From positions 682,001 through 746,000 of the forward strand of contig JANFNE010000026.1 of NCBI GenBank assembly GCA_024867545.1: 64,000 nt of DNA, written 5' to 3'. The stretch is from Phytopythium helicoides. Its lineage: Eukaryota > Oomycota > Peronosporomycetes > Pythiales > Pythiaceae. Shown here in pieces: positions 47,557 through 60,300 of this stretch; positions within the stretch are counted from its first letter, which is position 1, and every line of letters starts with the position of its first letter. The notes below the pieces were generated by a model. The model saw only the letters and a list, made by a program, of their open reading frames with translations, searched no databases and was not told where the DNA came from. A program made the position numbers and the translations under genes.

Positions 47557-50500
47557 ATGCCGCGCGCGTCGCAGTCGCTGCGGCCGCCGGGCGACAGCAG
47601 CAGCAGCGTGCGCGCCCAGCCCAGCGCCGCGGGCGCCTCCACCGCCAGCGCCAGTTCGCTGCTCGGCCGCAGCCTCAGCGATCGCGCGGGGGACAAGCCC
47701 GCGGGCGCTGCGCCTGCTTGGACGCCGCTGACCGACGACTTTTTCGCGCCGCCGCTGCTCTCGCAGAAGGAGAAGAGCTACCTCGTGCGCAAGGCGTGCG
47801 AGGCCGCGCAGGAGCTCGTAGAGCGCGCGCGCAGCGCGGACGGACCCATACAGTGGCGCCACGTCGAGAAGGCAGAGGACGTGCAGGTGTACGCGGGCCA
47901 GCCGCGCGGCGTGCCGTCCGCCAGCACGTCGAGCCTCAGCATGTGCGGCGTCATGAGCGTGCCAGGAACGGTCAAGGAGGTCGCCGCGCTGTTCGACCTG
48001 TCCACCACGCGCCAGCTCAAGCAGTTCGTCGCGCGCCACGGAAGCCAGTCGCTCTTCTACGACGCCGTCGTGCTGCACACGCTCGCGCCGCGCACGAGGG
48101 AGAAACCGTTGCACCAGGTCACGGCCAAGTGGATGGCTATCAAGACCCCACGAGGCATGGAGGACAGAGACTTCTGCTACCTAGAGTGCCAGGACAAGTT
48201 CATCGACTCGCTCGGACGCAAGGGGTGGGTGCTCTGCCAGCACTCGATCAAGCTGCCCGGCTGCGACGACCTGTCCAGGGAGTACGGACTTGTGCGCGGC
48301 AGTATCTACCACTCGGGGCTCATCGTCGTCGAGGCCGAGCAGAAGAGGGGCTATGTCGACATCATCCACGTGCTACAGATGAACCTCAAGAAGAATGCAC
48401 CCATGCCGCCTTCTTTCTTGCGTGATCGCGTGCTCGTTGTCGCGCGCATCCGGGCCATGATGCGTGCCAAGCGGCTGAACGAGCAGCGATACTTGAGCGA
48501 CCTCGAGCTCGTGCCCAAGAAGTATCGCTCACGTTGCACAGTTTGCCAGGACTCTTTCAGCCTGCTGTTGCTCCGCAAGCTGAACTGTCGCAAGTGTGGC
48601 GAAGTTGTGTGCGGTGCGTGCAGCAAGGAGTTCACGATTGAAAGCGCGCAGATCCGTACGGACACGCCTGTGAAGCTGCGTATCTGCATGCGGTGCTATC
48701 AGGTCGTGACTGCCGCGCCACAAGGTGCAGAGGCTGTAATGGAAACTCCTCGGGCATCCACCTCGTTCAGCTTCCTGGAGTACTGCGATGATGTACGGAG
48801 CGCGTCGTTCATCACGCAAGGCTCGGTCAACAACGATGGCTACGATCAGCGGCGAACGCAACAGCAGCAGCAGCAGCGGCCAGCTAAGATCTTTTTGCAG
48901 TCGATGCGTCGTCCAGGCACATCGTCAACGTCTTCGTTCGCACCAGCGCAGTCGATGGGCAACTATGGCCCAGGTGCCCCGATGAATAGAGGCATGCCAT
49001 CTCGCACCAGTGAACGCATGCGGGCATCTGACTTTCGACCGACCCATTCAATGGGTAACTTCCAGCACCCGTCATCATCGAACCGCTATTCGATGATGGG
49101 GTACCAACCACAACCGTCGGCACGACCTCCACCGACCCCCGCGTCGATCTTTGATCGGCCGGCAAGCAGCAAGTCGCTCCGCCGCCAACACAGCGACAAT
49201 TCGAACTCTGGCTATGCGGACGTAGGAGGCGCTAGCGGAGTCATGACGACCAGTACTAGTCGAAGTCGCCTGCAGGAGTTGGCAAGCCAGGAGTTTGGGC
49301 TGAACGCAAGCTCTTCGTACGCTGTGCCCCGTGACTCCTACGAGGTTCCTTTCTCACCGCTGGACGTTAGCGCTCTCAGAACAACAGAAGGAAGCTTCGC
49401 GTTACCAGGCCCATTGGATCTGAATTCTCTCCGGCTAACAGAAGCTAACGACCCTCCCCCAGCGCGATACCGAGCGTCGCCCTCTCCTGCTCGCATGGCG
49501 CAGCCGCAGCAGCCAAGGGTACCTGAGTCGAGTGCACAGCGTGGCCGTTCAGCGTCCGAGAGCTCCAATTCGTCGACTGGGTCAATTGATATCGACTCCT
49601 ACGACGTAGATGGTGCATCACGTCAGACAGAAAAGGCTTCCGTCCCCTCGCCAGTTTCGCCTTCTCCACCCCAGCATCGTACCGCTAGAGAAGAAGTGGA
49701 AGAGACAAAAGAATTCGAGTTTGCCAAAACACCGGCACTTCCCCCACCATCCCCGTCCGCACACGCGGCGACCCAAGAAATGCTCGAGCGCCAATCGACA
49801 GCAGATATGGTTCCTATTTATCAAGGCACCGCGAATGTAAACGGCCGAGTAAATGGAGGTCGCACCGAGGAAAATTTTATCGATGATAATGACTCCGACT
49901 CCGGGTCGGAGGAAGGCAACATCGATGATGACTACGAGGAAAGTCAGCCGATTCCGAATCGCGCAGCAGCTATCCCAAGTCAAGACCGAGAACCCGATGA
50001 CAGCATGATCCTGAACACTGCGGGTTGTGATACAAGCTACCTCGACGACGAAATGCGGCAATTCCATGACCAATCACTATTCATGACGCCTGGTGACCGG
50101 CCTGCTAGTCAAGCGCCGTCTTCTTACCGTAGCGGTCCTAATTCTGACAGCATGAGTGATGTGAGTGGCAGCTACTACAGTGACGCACCTCCACCTGCTC
50201 TTCCGACGTCACCCACTCGTACGCGCGACCGGCTTCAACGGGACCGCTCTGCATTCTACGGCAAACCGCCACGGCAATCGGGTGGGTCTTCTCGGTCGTC
50301 TGTTGCCTCATCCACGACTTCTAGTCGACTACCTCCTCGACCGATTACTCCGATGAGCAACACTGGGGCGAGTCCGGCAAACCCTCGCCCGTCTGTCAGG
50401 TGGGCTCCATCACCAACTCATTCTCCTCGCGACTCGCACAGGTCCCCCCGCAACCCGGACACCGCTGTCTATGCAAATGCAAGCGAAGTGTCGTCGGTTC

Positions 50501-51282
50501 CAACGGAAGCGCGCTTCGCCATCAATGGCAGCCTCGTGTCCAATATGGATATTCGCCAGCAGCGGGAGAATGAGGGCGACCTATCTTATAGACGCTCGGA
50601 GATGCAGCGAAGCAACAGTGCAGGAAGCAGCGACTACAGTGGTGGATCTTCGAGTCCCCGTGTCGTTCCTGAGGAGTTCGCCTCGGTCAGCGATGTTCAG
50701 TCTGAAGCCAACGGAAGCTCCAGCAACGACCATCCCACATATCTACCCGCGCGGTTCAAGTCTCCCACAAGTCAAAAGAGTAAAAGTATTAGCAATGACA
50801 GTGCGCGAACCCCGCAGCAGAATGTGGCGTCCAAGGATGCAACCACCGAGGTCGCAGAACGTCTAGACGCATTCACGCTCGACTTCTCGTCTTCGTTTGC
50901 CACAAACCAAGCTCGGAACGCCCGACGAGAGGCAACAGGAGGAGGCAGTATCCAACGAGTTCAGTTCCACGGCCCGCCAGAAGGCTCAGTTCTAGACTCA
51001 GTGCCGGAGGCCTCAGCGCGTCAGCCATCACCTCACGCTCAGCGCCAGTGGCATCACGACCCCGTGGATTCCGATCCCATCGATGGGCGTTCAGCAGCCA
51101 GTGCCAGTGATGACGACAGTGATGATGACCAGCTTTTGTCTGCACGCGACTTGTACCAGTCGTTCGGAGACACTGGCAAGCTCGCGAGTCTCGTGGGCAA
51201 CTCCCGCGACGATCCTCGGTTCCGGCGCACATTCAGTCAGTTGCAGCGCAACCTCAGCGCGGACAGCAGCGACGACGAATGA
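47557..51282 (+). CDS. START-FYVE domain protein
   Basis: An intronless gene of 1241 residues from ATG at 47557. A low-complexity Ser/Ala-rich start is followed by a START-like lipid-binding domain (~65-300; HQVTAKWMAIKTPRGMEDRDFCYLE lies within it) and a FYVE-type zinc finger (~326-385). The finger has the eight-Cys pattern CTVC, CRKC, CGAC and CMRC. Its basic patch is RKLNCRKC rather than the classical RRHHCR, so PI3P binding may be weaker. The last ~850 residues are disordered: Ser/Pro/Gln rich, with a Q6 run near 433, and acidic Ser-Asp clusters, also at the C-terminus (SADSSDDE). A role in endosomal lipid sensing is inferred. START-FYVE proteins are numerous in oomycetes. Confidence 0.85.
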   Translation: MPRASQSLRPPGDSSSSVRAQPSAAGASTASASSLLGRSLSDRAGDKPAGAAPAWTPLTDDFFAPPLLSQKEKSYLVRKACEAAQELVERARSADGPIQWRHVEKAEDVQVYAGQPRGVPSASTSSLSMCGVMSVPGTVKEVAALFDLSTTRQLKQFVARHGSQSLFYDAVVLHTLAPRTREKPLHQVTAKWMAIKTPRGMEDRDFCYLECQDKFIDSLGRKGWVLCQHSIKLPGCDDLSREYGLVRGSIYHSGLIVVEAEQKRGYVDIIHVLQMNLKKNAPMPPSFLRDRVLVVARIRAMMRAKRLNEQRYLSDLELVPKKYRSRCTVCQDSFSLLLLRKLNCRKCGEVVCGACSKEFTIESAQIRTDTPVKLRICMRCYQVVTAAPQGAEAVMETPRASTSFSFLEYCDDVRSASFITQGSVNNDGYDQRRTQQQQQQRPAKIFLQSMRRPGTSSTSSFAPAQSMGNYGPGAPMNRGMPSRTSERMRASDFRPTHSMGNFQHPSSSNRYSMMGYQPQPSARPPPTPASIFDRPASSKSLRRQHSDNSNSGYADVGGASGVMTTSTSRSRLQELASQEFGLNASSSYAVPRDSYEVPFSPLDVSALRTTEGSFALPGPLDLNSLRLTEANDPPPARYRASPSPARMAQPQQPRVPESSAQRGRSASESSNSSTGSIDIDSYDVDGASRQTEKASVPSPVSPSPPQHRTAREEVEETKEFEFAKTPALPPPSPSAHAATQEMLERQSTADMVPIYQGTANVNGRVNGGRTEENFIDDNDSDSGSEEGNIDDDYEESQPIPNRAAAIPSQDREPDDSMILNTAGCDTSYLDDEMRQFHDQSLFMTPGDRPASQAPSSYRSGPNSDSMSDVSGSYYSDAPPPALPTSPTRTRDRLQRDRSAFYGKPPRQSGGSSRSSVASSTTSSRLPPRPITPMSNTGASPANPRPSVRWAPSPTHSPRDSHRSPRNPDTAVYANASEVSSVPTEARFAINGSLVSNMDIRQQRENEGDLSYRRSEMQRSNSAGSSDYSGGSSSPRVVPEEFASVSDVQSEANGSSSNDHPTYLPARFKSPTSQKSKSISNDSARTPQQNVASKDATTEVAERLDAFTLDFSSSFATNQARNARREATGGGSIQRVQFHGPPEGSVLDSVPEASARQPSPHAQRQWHHDPVDSDPIDGRSAASASDDDSDDDQLLSARDLYQSFGDTGKLASLVGNSRDDPRFRRTFSQLQRNLSADSSDDE

Positions 51283-51380
51283 GAAGTGGAAGTCAGTGAG
51301 TGAAATGGTACGATTGTGTCTATAAATTGGAACTATCTTGCTGTCTTGATATTGTTGCACTTCTACCACAGAGCATGAGC

Positions 51381-54300
51381 TCATTCGGCCGCCACTAGCA
51401 CTGTTCGCACTTGTCCACGCCGCTCAATTAGCAGCTCGAGCGTTTCTCCGCGCTGCATGAGCGACAGAGCGAGGCGAAGCGAGCTCCCATGGTCGCCAGG
51501 TTCCATCCTCTTGCCTGCAAACCCCACGACGACATCGCCCACTTCAATACCCGCACGGAAGCAAGGCGATCCCGCCAGTACTTCAACGACTCGGCCGCCA
51601 GATATCGTGTCTGCACTAGAAGTCTCAGAAGCAACTGGTTCTAGCACGAGACCAATGGAGTTGCGAGGCGGTGGGGCTGATGAGTCGCCTCGAGGTGCAC
51701 GCTCTCGCTGGCGAGTGACCAGCTCGGACACAAACTTGAGCACATGATCAAAGGTTGCATCAACGCTTGGTGTTGTCCCGATTGGACTTCCAAGAGGTGT
51801 CCGAGCGTTGGAGGCAGGAGGGTCTTCCAGAGGAATCAAGACTGCTGACATAGTGCTCCGAGTGACAAAAACCGCGTCGGGATTATCTGGAGCAGACGAA
51901 TTGCCGGATCCTGTGAGCTCCACCGACGAGGAAGACCCAATGAGGACGCTGACGCCGCGAGCAACTCGCTGGGAGCCCCAAACACTTGAAAGTGGAAAGG
52001 CCCAGAGTACCCGTGCAGATCGTTGAGTATCAGTGAGCAACGCTGCCATTCCTGCCGCCACTATCGCCATCGACCCATTTGTTCCTCCAGCACCATCAGG
52101 GTTGCCAGCTCCAGGGTTTTCGCAGACGAACAGCAGCTGGAGCGACGTTGCCAATAATGCTCGACCTCCAGGAAGGAAAATGTGCGCCTCATACAGCTCG
52201 CTTGGAAGCAAATGCCCCGGTAATCGTCGAAGCAATTGAGCAAGTCTGGCTTCTTCGTGGCAGTAAACTCGAAGTCGGGTATCACGGGTACGTCGCAACA
52301 ATCTCGGGAGTCGAGACCGAGTCGCTCGTGGCTTCTTGTCGAAAGCCGTGGCAGTGGCTGTGATTCCCGCGGTCGTTTTGGCTGCCAAATCGAGTACACC
52401 AGCCGCTGGTTTGACTGCAACTCCAATCAAACCCTTTCCTACACCCTCAACGAAGCCAGCCAGACCGCCGTTCATTGCTCCACGAGCCGGTGCCGTCACG
52501 ATACCTGTGACACCTGCCATGATTCCCTGGCCGAGCTGCTTTGTGCCGTAGAATAGCCCAGTGCCCAGGTGCGTTGCAACATCGCGGCGATTCCGAGCGT
52601 CACGTTCTCGGAGATACTGTCGATCAAGGGATAGAGCCGCAACTCCCGCTGATAATGTACCAGTAAACTTGCTCGCCGCGTTAAACGTTCCGTACACCGA
52701 GTGGCGAACGAGACTGGCGGTGCCACGGGACAGACCGCGCACGAACTCCTGTGGGGACTGCACTAGCCCTGCCATGGGCTCGTAAAAGAAGTCGCGGACA
52801 CCAGCACCGAGATTGGTTACCAGACCAAGCGGGTTGCCCAGCACATCTGCAGCTCCAACAAGGGCGTACAGCTGCCGTGCACCTTGAATAACGTAGTGCT
52901 GTTGAATCGCACCGAGTAGGAACGCATGTGTGGTGAATGAATGGGCAACATGCAGCGCATTGAGAGCCAGCGACGCGCAGTCAACATTGGCAATCCTCGA
53001 CTGCAGCAACACAAACACTAGAGGCAAAAGTGCGGTCGCGCGAGAATCGAAATACGTCGCCCGTGCCTTGAACTTTGCTGTAGAAGACGAGTCTGAGCTT
53101 GTATCTTGGTCATTTGGCTGGAACGTGAGCTGCAGCCGAAGCGGATGTAACTCCAGCAGCTCAATGTACAGTCTTCGCTCAGCAGGAGGAAGCACGACGC
53201 CGTTAACTTCTTCTCCACCAGCGGTACTTGCTCTCCTCAGAGTTCGTCTTTCATCCGTCGCAATATGGCGCCACTCGACATCGTCGTTTACTCCTGGGGT
53301 AGCTGATGAAGTGGCGCCAATCGGAGCTGCGTCACTCCATGCGCGTCGCCGAGCGAATGCCTCGCGGTTCTCAACGCTTGGGGATGCATTCCTGGCCCCT
53401 GACCCTAAACTGTTGGTTCCTGCTCCTGCTCCACTTATACTAGTAAACTGAGACGAGCCTGAAGGTACTGGAGACAGATATCGCTGTACAACCTGGAAGC
53501 AATCGACTGCAAACATAGCAGCTTCCAGAATGAACACGTCATCTACCTGCAGCTTAATGGGTCGCAGCATGACAGAAAAGTACTTAATATACTCGACGTT
53601 GTCGCCGTATCGTAAACGAAGCAGCGACAAATGCACGAATGTGTCAACGCCTGCAGCTGCCGAGTTGCCAGCTTCGTTTTGTGATAACGAAAGCTTATCT
53701 TTGGGTTTCTGCTTTTCGGCTGCACCGTCCCCAAATGGCAAGTTGAGCGTTGCACCAGAGGTTGGTAGCGGAGTGAACACAACGGGGAAAACTGCCCCGT
53801 CCAGTTGATTGTCGAGCTGCAGTGTACCCAACTTGAACTCAAATTGGTCGTGTTCTCCATCCGCAACCGCATACGTCACTTCTGCGTTCTCTGCCGACAG
53901 CAACAGCAATTCTTCCGGCGCTGAGGTTAATACCGATAGTGCTAGTCGCGGTAGTCTCACTCGAATTTCCAACTCGTCGCTGCTGTTTGCACTTGTGTTG
54001 CTGCTAGAATTACTGGCAAGTGTGACTGGTAGTTCAGGTTTCCCAGTCTGCTTATCACGTGGAAGCGGTGTGTCGTGGACGTGAATTGTCTTGGTCATAC
54101 CGTGAAGATACCAGTGAACATACACGTGCGATTCAACTTGCCGTGTCTTACCTTTAGGCAGCTCCACTCTCTGGGCCTCACTCGGCTGGTCTACCAAGAG
54201 CTTGGTGCGGACATTGTCGTCTCCAGCACCGTATGTGATGGAAAGTACACGCTCAAGCGACTGCAAAAAGAATGCTTCATCCCAACCGAAGCAAGTACTC

Positions 54301-57300
54301 TCGCCTGGTAAAAGCCTTTGCGGAACACCTCGACTATAAATCGTCGACGCACTGGCCGAATTCTCAGACAACTCACTTGAGCCCCCATCAAAAGTTTGCT
54401 TGATATGGATCGTTTCGCTTGTTGAGGAGTTTATGATCCGGTAGAGCGGGAACGGCGCACCGTCGTCGCTGCTGATGACAACAAACACCCTGATGGCACT
54501 TTCGACTCGCACTTCTACCTTCAGTACGTGCACTTGATTAGAGTACCGATTGCTGAGCTTCAGCGCTGACTCGCTGACCTCATGCAGTGATACCTTTCCA
54601 CTCCATCGCCATCCTGGAACGGCTTCAGCTGCTGTGCCTGCTGTTGATGTACCTACTCCGTGAAGTTTGAGCCGAACGCATGCATCTGTTGGGATGACGG
54701 TGCGAAGGCTCCAACTGAAGGCAGTAGTTGCCCGCGGAGCAAGTGCCATGAATTGGTTTCCTAAAGACCCAGTACCTGCTGCCTTCGCTTGTGACTTGTT
54801 TGTTGATTCCCCATTTTTACTATTGAGAGCATCCGTCCGAATGTCACAAGCAGGTGCACACGTGAGCTCAAAGTCCGTTCGGTTGACGACTAAGTAGCGT
54901 TCTACAAAAGTGACACGTGTTGTACATGCGTCCACCGGAGTCATCATTGCCACGAGATCGCACCAGCGCTTTGCCCCCTCATCAAATAGCCGAAGGGACG
55001 TATTAGTGCCGCCCATCGTAGCATCCAGTCTAAACTGTTGGACCCCTGAAGTAGCAAGGGTGTTTCCTTCAAGCTGGACATCAATTTCGTTCACATCGGA
55101 ACAATAAAAGCAGTCAAGATTTTCTTGATCCTCGGGGAAAGAGTCCGATGCGCGAGAATTTGGTGTAGCATGACTACTGCTGTGTGTCGCTTTTGACAGA
55201 GGACTTGCAGGTGTAGTAGTAGCACCGTTTAGTTCATTTAGCTTCGAGTGCAGCATTTCGAGTTGAGGTGTCGCACAGCAAGCAGGCCTTGCAGTTTTCT
55301 TTGGAGAGCCAGGTAGCGAAAACAATGTTTTTGCATTCGTGAGCTTGGTTGCAACCTTCACATGGGGTGTGAATGTCAGAGGAAGCGGTGTTGCATTGTA
55401 AATCACGAACTTTGGCTGGATCACAACCTTTCGCACGTCACTGCGGTCATGGTACGCTGTCTGGAATGCCACGTTGATCGTTGACGGGCGAGACTTGAAA
55501 TCCATCAATGAGCATATAATTTCATTCCCGTCGTTGGTAACTGTGTTGGTTGTGTTTCCTCCTTTGCTGGAATCGCTGGGTGGATAAGATGATCCGGTGT
55601 CATCGTGTGCTCCAATACAAGTCTTAGTTGGGCGATCAAATGAGTTAGGAAGTAAAAACATGTTGCTCCAGCTGAATCCCGTCAAAGAAATTGAGCAATA
55701 GGTGTCTTCATGAAGCGATGATGCCAAGAACTCAAAACTTCCGTGGGGTGGAATCTTTTCAGATGAAACAAGGTGGAAGTATTCACGCTCGGCACCACCA
55801 GCTCGGCGTACCTTCTTAAATACAAATGCGACTGCGTAAACGGCTACTCCGCACTTGTTTTCAAAAGTGAGTGGTGGCAACACGCGCAATTGTGCATACT
55901 TGAGGCTGCTAGAATTTGATGAAGTGAAGACGTGACTCCAAACACGAAAACACTCTCCGTTCGACCTACACGTTTGGCTCACATGCAATGGTTGGGAACC
56001 GTCAAACATTCGTTGACAACGGCAATCATAATCATCAAGGACAAGTGAGCAAGAAGCGAAGTGTTCTGTGCTCTCCTCGTTTTCGCTTATGAACACATCA
56101 TTGCTCCAACGATATTTCTTGGTTGCACCGTTACTGCTTGGAAGAACATGGGGCTTTACGAATACACGAACCGACCAAAGAGACTGAATGGTGTCCATCG
56201 GCACACCTATGGCTTGATTGACCTCAACAGTCCCGATATCCACGACAGACTTGCCATCTTGACCAAGGATTCCACAGTCAATAGCGACGCCAGAATCGTT
56301 GAAAATCCGGACTAAAGATGACACGGTGAGTGTTCGATACCCAAACACAGCCGAGATGTCAAATAATGCCAGCAGAACAGATGCCGATCCCTGATGATCC
56401 TCACAAGTATCGCCGCTACTTTCTCTTCTGGATTTCTTAGAGAGAATCGAGTACACATACTTCCCAGCATTGTGAATACGTACATCTGTTAGCGGATGCC
56501 AATCTTCCCCCCAGCTGAACGACACCGCTTGATCTGTCGGAAGTGAAGGAAAAATGGCAGTTGATAGCTTCAGGGGGACTTTTTGTCGCGGAGGCAGCAC
56601 ATTCGGTAGCTGGCTTCTCCTTGACGCATACGTATAACCCCGTGAAATGTGCGATGACGTATCACCGTGGCTACTAACCCAATATGAGATCTCAAGGCCA
56701 CAGTCGTTAGCGAGGTAGAATCCGCACGATATTACCCGCGCTGTCGATGGACGAATTGTATTGTTATCACGTAACGCTTCATCAAATTCCTTGATAATCG
56801 CACAGAAAGACTCAAGCATGGCGGGAGAGAAGTTAATGTTGAGTGCGTGATGTTCGCTCCCAGTTATACTCAGCTTGGTGACAGTTTTTCCAGTAGAGTC
56901 GCATAAGATACGTAGCGCTAAGGTAAACATCCAGGGCTCTATGATAGGCTCCCACGCACCAAGCGTCGTATTAAACCCCCAAAGGCTGACGCCATCGTCG
57001 TCGCGAAGCTCTGACGCTGTGTCTTCGGAAAAGTGAAGCATGACTTCAACCGTTTGTGATGGTGCAGATGCAACCTCTTGCTGAGATACTGGCAAGCAAG
57101 ATTGATCTACTGTGACTTTGCACATGACGCAGTACGAATACATTCTCGCAACAGGGGAGAAGTACTCGCCAATCTCGCGGACAAAAGTCACGCTAGCGTC
57201 TTCCAACATCAGCGAAACTATAACCGACGACTTCAGGGGAGTTGAGTTCCCTAATTTGGTTGGGCTATTGCTACTTACCCTGCTGTTAGTACGTTTGGTA

Positions 57301-60300
57301 GCGCTCCCTTTGAGCTCTACAAGAAGCTTTTCGTACAGATCGTCACTCCACTCCATAGAGCCTAAATCCATAAGCATGATGGTGTCAAAAACACAGAGAA
57401 CTGCGTGGAAGTGTGTGAGGGATGCGGAGATCGTCGTTGTCTGGTCAACTGAATTGGTGTCAAATATGTCCATATCCACTGCAAAATCATCGCACAGCAC
57501 CCGTCGGTAGTTGGCTAGGAAAGTCGTTGTAGAGGAGCTAGATGCGTTAGACTCACTGGCGACTCGAGGGCTGGAAACTGCAAGAGGTGATGATGGTGGT
57601 GAGGTTGTCGAAGCCTCAACTTGCGGTTCAGGCGGCCATTTCGATGCAACTTCTAGTGTCATTTTGCGACCATAAACCTGTGTGTGCGTCGTCTCATCAT
57701 CGCCAATGTTGCAACGGACCACGATGCAACCACTCAAGATCAACTTCAGTGACGTTTCGCTTGCTATTATAGGGTCATCAGTGCTAGGTTGGGATGTTCC
57801 GTTGTGGTGGCTTCGCTCCGGGATGTATTCTGCCACAAGAACATGAGTCACACCAGTGCTAATGGATATAGTGGTTGCGGTCGCAGTCTTTGGCGCACGG
57901 AGAGGTAGCACAGAGTCGGGTTCAAGGAAGGATTTCAAACGGATTCCTAGCTGAATGATTGGAGGAGATACAGCACACGTATCAACGTGAATTCGAACAT
58001 CAAGTGGCGATGGATTGCAAGACGAGTTAGCCGGCGGTGGATGAACATCGACTGAGACATCAATACTTCGAGTTACTACATCATCTGACGTTGATTGAAA
58101 CACATCGGCACAAGATGTAATCACTTCTTGAAATCCTGAACAAGCATCGGAAGTATTAGTGGGACTCGGCACCCAGTCAATTTTCCATATGCTGGCACCA
58201 GACGAATTAATTCGGCACTGAGTTCTCATCGTCGAGAACTGATTCACCACGATTTTGATGTCGCGTAAATCAACTCGCCCAAGAATGCGGCAGTGTCTTG
58301 AATCCACCAACACATTGTTTGGGATTGTTGAGTTGACTAGAGGGATCATTAGGTTCAGTCGAACTACCCCTAGGTGTATCCCAACATCTGTAGATAGCTT
58401 TTCGTCCCCTGAAACACAAACTGCTATACGCTCGAAGTCAATTGGTACATCTGATCTTCCGAGGTTTTCTTCTGCTAAACACGAGATCAGCTCCAGCTGT
58501 TGCGGATCAAGGAAGAGCTCTACCTTACTCTCCTTTAAGTCCAATTTCGTATTTTTTGAGCGCGCTTTCAGCTCACTGTCGCTGCTTACCCAAACAGTAG
58601 AAGGATCTACTGTGACGTTTACTTCCGTGCGCATGTTTTCCAATTTACGAATGATGTCTTGCATCTCGAGAACTCGACGAGGACGCTTTTCAACCTCCTC
58701 GGTTTCTGATAGGGGCTTGTTTCGTTTATTTTTCTCGCGAGGCATCGGCTTGGTGGTAACCTCGACGAAAACTACATTTTGCTCCATTACTACAGATGTC
58801 TGCGGTGAAGTGCCGGACTTAATAGCTGCGGCAATCTGTGCTGTTAAGCATGTGCTCATGCGGAGACCAGATACTTTGATTCCAAGCTGCTCGATTAGTT
58901 GATCATCAGGGCACGGACGCGAACCCAACCTCAACTCATCCACTGTCATCACAATGTGCTCGGGTCTGTCTTGATATCTGGATGTTCCAAAACCAGCTCG
59001 TGGCACCATCAGGTTTACTTTAGTAGCATATATATCAAGCTTCGTACGCTCATTCGGGATTGTCATACTTGGAGGTCGTGTCATGACTTCAAACCAATTG
59101 AAGAATCCGAGGATGTCTCGCTGAATGTACTCGAGTAGGAGGGCATAGTAAGTACATACAAAGTTGATGTCGATAGCAGTTGCAGCAATTTGTACAAAAG
59201 TTCCAGCACCCGTGCGGTGAGTCAGTACTCCATACCCCGCAGTTTCGACGTGAATTCGCACAGTTTCCGAGGTTTGCAGTAGCCGACAAACCTCTTCTTG
59301 AGCCGGGGATGGATTAACTTCGTCTGGTTTCCGTGAGTCGGGCACATTAGAATTCTGGAGGGGTCGAAATGAGTCAAGTTCGACTCCGCCAGTCAGGCTA
59401 AACCCTATCGCTACGAAGCTGGTGCCTCCCACACTCGAGATTGTTCCGTGAATGTCTCGTCCGGTGAGGCGGATAGAGAAGCAATGTGCACGCATTGACT
59501 GAGGCCGCAGAAAGATGAATAGCTCTTTGACTTTCACGACAACTGAAAAAGGCGCCTGCTGAGGAATAGGTGGATGCTTCACTGTTCCAGTGGTTGGGCT
59601 ACTGGATGGATTAGACGCCGTGTCAGTAGTACCGCTAGAAGTTCGACTAGACGAGCGACTGGACGCCCGACTAGCTGCGCGACTTGAGAAAGCACTTCGA
59701 AGAACGGGTTCATCGAACAAGTAAGATCGGAACAGCGTGATCAAGAGCTCTTGATCCCAGTACAAAGCCACACGGTCAACGGATACAGTACAGCTGAACG
59801 GATCGACACTCGAGATGATTAAGGAAAGGGTAGGACCAATTTCCAGGAGAATCAATGCAGGTTTGTGCGTTTCAAAGTTATAAGCAGGCTCGGGTTCTGA
59901 ACAATTGGGTCGCTTAGCCAGTGCTTCAGCGGCTTCCTTGTTAAACTTTGCGATCGCGTCTACCGACGGAATCTTTTCGGGCTTGTCTGCGTGAGGATCC
60001 TGAGAGCTTGGTTGCTGGCGGAGCTTTTCCCGTTTTCTCAGCAAAAGACCTTTTGTATCGACCCCAATCGCCTGCGCAACGGACGAAAATCGTGCCTCCA
60101 CACTAGCTTCTTTAATGTCAAGTACCAAATCCATGCCAAGTAAACCGTGATGCGAGTCGTCAGCTTTCTCACCCTGTGGTACTGTCATGTCGGCATTTTC
60201 ATCTCCTTCGAAGATGATTACAATTTGAGGGATGAGCACACAGAGGCAAAAGCGTTCATCATCAGGGTCAAATTCAGGCTGTGAGTCAGCAACATTTGCT

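Noticed and set aside
47361..48425. 354-codon + frame overlapping the START-FYVE gene
   Set aside because: A different frame of the same DNA, Arg/Ala-rich, whereas the START and FYVE motifs lie in the other frame.
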